Positions 62,488-64,000 of a DNA stretch of 64,000 bases are shown here, piece by piece. The DNA comes from UBA4416 sp963422675 (GTDB taxonomy: Bacteria > Bacteroidota > Bacteroidia > B-17B0 > Aurantibacillaceae). The translations under genes and the position numbers were made by a program. The notes under the pieces are model-generated. The model saw nothing but the letters and a program-made list of their open reading frames with translations, searched no databases and was not told where the DNA came from. The stretch covers positions 620,001 to 684,000 of the forward strand of contig CAXVYS010000024.1 in the NCBI GenBank assembly GCA_963422675.2. The letters run 5' to 3'. Numbering within the stretch: position 1 is the stretch's first letter; every line of letters starts with the position of its first letter.

Positions 62488-62515
62488 GGTTAATGTAATT
62501 TAAACTTAATGTTAC
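62488..62515 (-). promoter_or_regulatory. Degenerate TTAACA-type repeats upstream of the DUF2490 gene
   Basis: Read on the minus strand: GTAACA, TTTAAA, TTAACC at 11-bp steps (62515-62510, 62504-62499, 62493-62488), matching TTAACA at 5, 4 and 5 of 6 positions. It is similar in form to the repeat upstream of the PiT gene, but weaker. A TAATTTG element lies closer to the gene (62477-62471). Confidence 0.35.
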
Positions 62516-62531
62516 CAAATAGTTAAGCAAC

Positions 62532-62565
62532 AAAAAAGCCTTGCAAAACGATTGTTCTGCAAGGC
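62532..62565 (-). terminator. Terminator of rpiB
   Basis: On the minus strand GCCTTGCA (62565-62558) pairs with TGCAAGGC (62545-62538), followed by TTTTTT (62537-62532). It separates rpiB from the DUF2490 gene. Confidence 0.82.
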
Positions 62566-62587
62566 CTGTATGATTTAGTCTATTATA

Positions 62588-63016
62588 TTAGCAATCTATT
62601 TTTTTGATTCTGTCCAAATGCCTTCCTCCTTCAAATTGTTCAGTTAAAAACTCATCCACGCATTTTTTTGCTTCAGCAACGGTAATATACCGTGCCGGTA
62701 ACACTAAAATATTAGCATCGTTGTGTTGGCGCGCCAGCGCCGAAATTTCAGCATTCCAACACAAAGCCGCTCTGATTCCTTTGTGTTTATTGGCCGTCAT
62801 ATTAATTCCGTTTCCACTGCCACACATTAAAATACCAAAGGTTACTTCTTTATTTACTACTGCATTAGCAACAGCATGCCCGTAATCCGAATAATCAGCA
62901 CGCTCTAAACTATAACACCCTTTATCGTCTGTAGGAATGTTTTTACTTATTAAATAGGCAATTAATTCCTGTTTTAATTCAAACCCGGCATGATCACTGC
63001 CAATAGCTAATTTCAT
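62588..63016 (-). CDS. rpiB: Ribose-5-phosphate isomerase B
   Basis: 142 residues, normal size for RpiB. It interconverts ribose 5-phosphate and ribulose 5-phosphate. Family motifs are LAIGSDHAGFELKQELIAYL at the N-terminus, DYSDYGHAVANAVV, the active-site loop ILMCGSGNGINMTANKHKGI with the catalytic Cys, RAALCWNAEISALARQHNDA and NILVLPARYITV. It lies 38 bp after the ferredoxin reductase gene on the same strand and may be co-transcribed with it. Confidence 0.96.
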   Translation of the reverse strand: MKLAIGSDHAGFELKQELIAYLISKNIPTDDKGCYSLERADYSDYGHAVANAVVNKEVTFGILMCGSGNGINMTANKHKGIRAALCWNAEISALARQHNDANILVLPARYITVAEAKKCVDEFLTEQFEGGRHLDRIKKIDC

Positions 63017-63054
63017 ATATGTTTTATTTTAAAATGTAAAGATATAGCTTTCTT

Positions 63055-64000
63055 TTAATAAACTATTTCTACATCGCCTTCAATAGCATAACTCTGGCAC
63101 ACCAGTATTCTTCCTTTTTTAAGTTCATCGTCTGTTAATACCTCATTATAAGCCATCCACACTTTTCCTTTTGTACAAGTAGCCACACAACTCGCGCACC
63201 TTCCGGCTTTACAACTATAAGGTAGCTGAATATTATTTGCTATGGCCGAATCCAATATCGAATTCGGATATTGAGCTGTTATACTATAGGTTTTATCATC
63301 AATAGTAATGGCTACCTGGTGCTGATCTTCGTCTGGCGGCCTCGAAACGATTTTCCTCGGAAGTGTACTATAATTTTCTTTTATCACATGTTTCGCCGGG
63401 AAATCGCTTAACAGTGTAATACCAACCGTTAACATATAATCAAACGGGCCGCATATATAAAACATTACCTCATTTTTTGGTACCGTTAAATACTGTTTAA
63501 CCAATTGCTTCAATAACCAGCTGCTTAAACGGCTGTTGTAAACACTTATCTCATTGCTAAACAAAAACTTAATATTAAATCTCTCCGGATAATGGCTTTG
63601 ATACTTCACTAGCTGATCGTAGAATAAAGTATCTTCTTTGGTTTTGTTACTATATATTAATGCCACCTCATACGCAGTAGTATGTAAAAGTGTTTTAATT
63701 AAGGATAAACAGGGTGTAATACCACTGCCGGCAGCAATAAAAAAGAACTGTTTAATATTTCGTTCCTCATCCGGTAAAATAAATTGTCCGCTAATTCCGG
63801 TGCTTTCTAATATATCCCCTTCCTTTACTGTATGAATTAAGAGGCGTGAAAATTCTCCATTATCCAGTTTTTTTACGGTAATACTTATATCATTATCTAC
63901 CCCGGGTGCCGACGACATAGAATAAGATCTTCTCTTTTCACCATGAATGGTATTAAATACCAAAGTAATGAACTGCCCCGGTTTATAAGCCGGTAGCCAA
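63055..64000 (-). CDS. Ferredoxin-NADP reductase/2Fe-2S protein, PaaE-like (5' end cut by window edge)
   Basis: The frame stays open to the right edge (WLPAYKPGQFITLVFNT leads into the visible part), so the start is outside the window; 314 residues are visible. FAD-binding motif RRSYSMSSAP, NAD-binding FFIAAGSGITPCLSLIKTLL, a CGPFDYM motif, then a C-terminal plant-type 2Fe-2S domain (about the last 90 residues) with Cys ligands in SCKAGRCASCVATC and VCQS. This is the CDH-FNR architecture of PaaE (phenylacetyl-CoA epoxidase reductase) and hydroxylase reductases. No paaABCD genes are in view, so the electron acceptor is not known. Confidence 0.85.
   Translation of the reverse strand, partial: WLPAYKPGQFITLVFNTIHGEKRRSYSMSSAPGVDNDISITVKKLDNGEFSRLLIHTVKEGDILESTGISGQFILPDEERNIKQFFFIAAGSGITPCLSLIKTLLHTTAYEVALIYSNKTKEDTLFYDQLVKYQSHYPERFNIKFLFSNEISVYNSRLSSWLLKQLVKQYLTVPKNEVMFYICGPFDYMLTVGITLLSDFPAKHVIKENYSTLPRKIVSRPPDEDQHQVAITIDDKTYSITAQYPNSILDSAIANNIQLPYSCKAGRCASCVATCTKGKVWMAYNEVLTDDELKKGRILVCQSYAIEGDVEIVY

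Noticed and set aside
1..64000. tRNA, rRNA, riboswitch, prophage or transposase genes
   Set aside because: I looked through the intergenic stretches on both strands and found no cloverleaf, no known riboswitch core and no transposase or phage protein.

Overview
The window is chromosomal DNA from a Bacteroidota bacterium of the Flavobacteriia/Sphingobacteriia type. No single marker here fixes the genus. The lineage is supported by: low-GC coding sequence; two secreted proteins with a type IX secretion (T9SS) C-terminal sorting signature; SprB-type repeats; two-component-propeller/SpoIIE-type phosphatases; a fused HemC-HemD; a DUF2027-Smr protein; DUF2490; and the Bacteroidota promoter signature (TTG or TTTG, about 17-23 bp, then TAnnTTTG) before many genes. 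I see no tRNA, rRNA, CRISPR array, prophage or complete insertion sequence. The gene at each edge is cut by the window.

Layout. 1-8.2 kb (minus strand): a partial DUF2027-Smr protein, a ComEC-like DNA-uptake channel, a giant propeller/SpoIIE phosphatase and an Omp85 protein. 8.3-13 kb (plus): a LemA-TPM-TPM trio, a T9SS cargo protein, a small membrane protein and glutaryl-CoA dehydrogenase. 13-16.4 kb (minus): a lipoprotein and a TPR/SpoIIE phosphatase. 16.5-21.5 kb (plus): a haem-precursor cluster hemA, hemCD, a membrane protein, hemB. 21.6-28.5 kb: mixed genes, including a putative zinc peptidase, DoxX, a KdsC-like phosphatase, a VOC/YdeI pair behind a palindromic operator candidate, a transaldolase-CBS fusion, pgk and a small secreted protein. 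28.8-32.8 kb: sucA-sucB. 33-35.4 kb: tandem OmpA-like paralogues.

35.4-43.7 kb: a haem-binding protein, a nuclease/phosphatase-fold protein, a STAS-like protein, an aminopeptidase P, and two sigma-factor/membrane-partner cassettes flanking a barrel-less TonB-plug protein. 43.7-50.1 kb: a patatin-Omp85 protein, an S4 protein, pyk, trmB, lgt and a DUF1569 protein. 50.2-60 kb: a large SprB-repeat T9SS adhesin, a LytTR regulator, RNase R, a nested palindromic element and a TPR histidine kinase with its LuxR-type regulator. 60-64 kb: a phosphate transporter, a DUF2490 protein, rpiB and a partial ferredoxin reductase.

Functional themes are central metabolism (lysine/tryptophan catabolism, TCA cycle, glycolysis, pentose phosphate, tetrapyrroles), envelope biogenesis, and signalling. 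The most unusual locus is 39.2-43.7 kb. There an ECF-type sigma factor is followed by a membrane protein that joins an anti-sigma-like cytoplasmic segment to a complete HtrA/trypsin-like protease domain. A second sigma/partner pair lies beyond a divergent promoter region framed by a 12-bp inverted repeat. Other notable items are the nested palindrome at 56.95-57.10 kb with compensating base changes, 11-bp-phased TTAACA repeats before the phosphate transporter, and -7 boxes lying 1-4 nt before the start codon, which suggests leaderless mRNAs.
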